NCBI GenBank assembly: GCA_001898935.1
Contig: MKVT01000015.1
Location: 52,152-116,151 of the forward strand
Length of the DNA: 64,000 nucleotides
Direction: 5' to 3'
From: Paludibacter sp. 47-17
GTDB taxonomy: Bacteria > Bacteroidota > Bacteroidia > Bacteroidales > Paludibacteraceae
Each line of letters starts with the position of its first letter. Positions within the stretch are counted from its first letter, which is position 1. Positions 63,976 through 64,000 of this stretch are shown piece by piece. Position numbers and translations under genes: made by a program. Below the pieces are notes generated by a model that made no database searches, was not told the origin of the DNA, and saw nothing but the letters and a program-made list of their open reading frames with translations.

Positions 63976-64000
63976 CACCCGCTTTCGAGAAACACACATG

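Noticed and set aside
1..64000. tRNA, rRNA or prophage structural genes
   Set aside because: I looked for T-loop-like GGTTCGAAT segments, rRNA cores and phage genes and found none convincing; a covariance search could still find a tRNA I missed.

Overview
The window looks like a chromosomal segment of a Bacteroidales/Bacteroidota bacterium of moderate GC. Evidence: promoters of the TTTG-(about 20)-TAnnTTTG type, two secreted proteins ending in type IX secretion (T9SS) sorting domains, TonB-dependent receptors paired with DUF4249 or DUF4625 lipoproteins, and the argG-acetyltransferase-argR arrangement usual in this phylum. No rRNA or tRNA gene was recognised.

Layout. 1-8.9 kb: end of a T9SS protein, a HAD phosphatase, a secreted metallopeptidase-like protein, a tandem GH43 glycosidase and galK-galM. 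9-20 kb: comF, dgkA, efp, an arginine biosynthesis operon (argR-GNAT-argG), divergent uvrA, and an arginine/citrulline degradation operon. 20-25.7 kb: small DNA-binding proteins, YbhN-like and GtrA-like membrane proteins, ksgA, corA and a sialate O-acetylesterase. 25.7-30.7 kb: an AT-rich segment with an IS4-type transposase remnant followed by a barrel protein, a DUF4249 lipoprotein and a TonB receptor. 30.8-34.6 kb: a Fur-family regulator overlapping a TonB receptor gene and followed by two His-rich lipoproteins, probably a metal (zinc?) uptake operon. 34.7-50.6 kb: a second, larger AT-rich accessory island with the CRISPR system. 50.7-64 kb: MBOAT/SGNH O-acetylation pair, split 5'-nucleotidase, rpoN, a PAP2-like protein, prfB with its programmed frameshift, a pseudouridine synthase, two peptidases and a CoA transferase.

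The most interesting part is 36.0-49.3 kb, a complete type III CRISPR-Cas locus, best described as III-D-like. Effector genes are HD-less cas10 with an intact GGDD cyclase motif, csm3-like cas7, csx10-like cas5, a double cas7, csx19-like and a large PYNFVPL-type cas7. They are followed by a small Rossmann-like accessory gene, a small membrane protein with a SAVED/CARF-like cytosolic part (candidate Cam1-like effector) and cas6. An 11-repeat array follows, and directly behind its decayed last repeat come a reverse transcriptase-Cas1 fusion and cas2. The module therefore appears able to take up spacers from RNA, cut target RNA, make cyclic oligoadenylate, and respond at the membrane rather than by Cas10 DNase activity. 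It is flanked by debris: a deleted M16 peptidase on the left, and on the right a frameshifted pentapeptide gene with a second partial copy 810 bp away.
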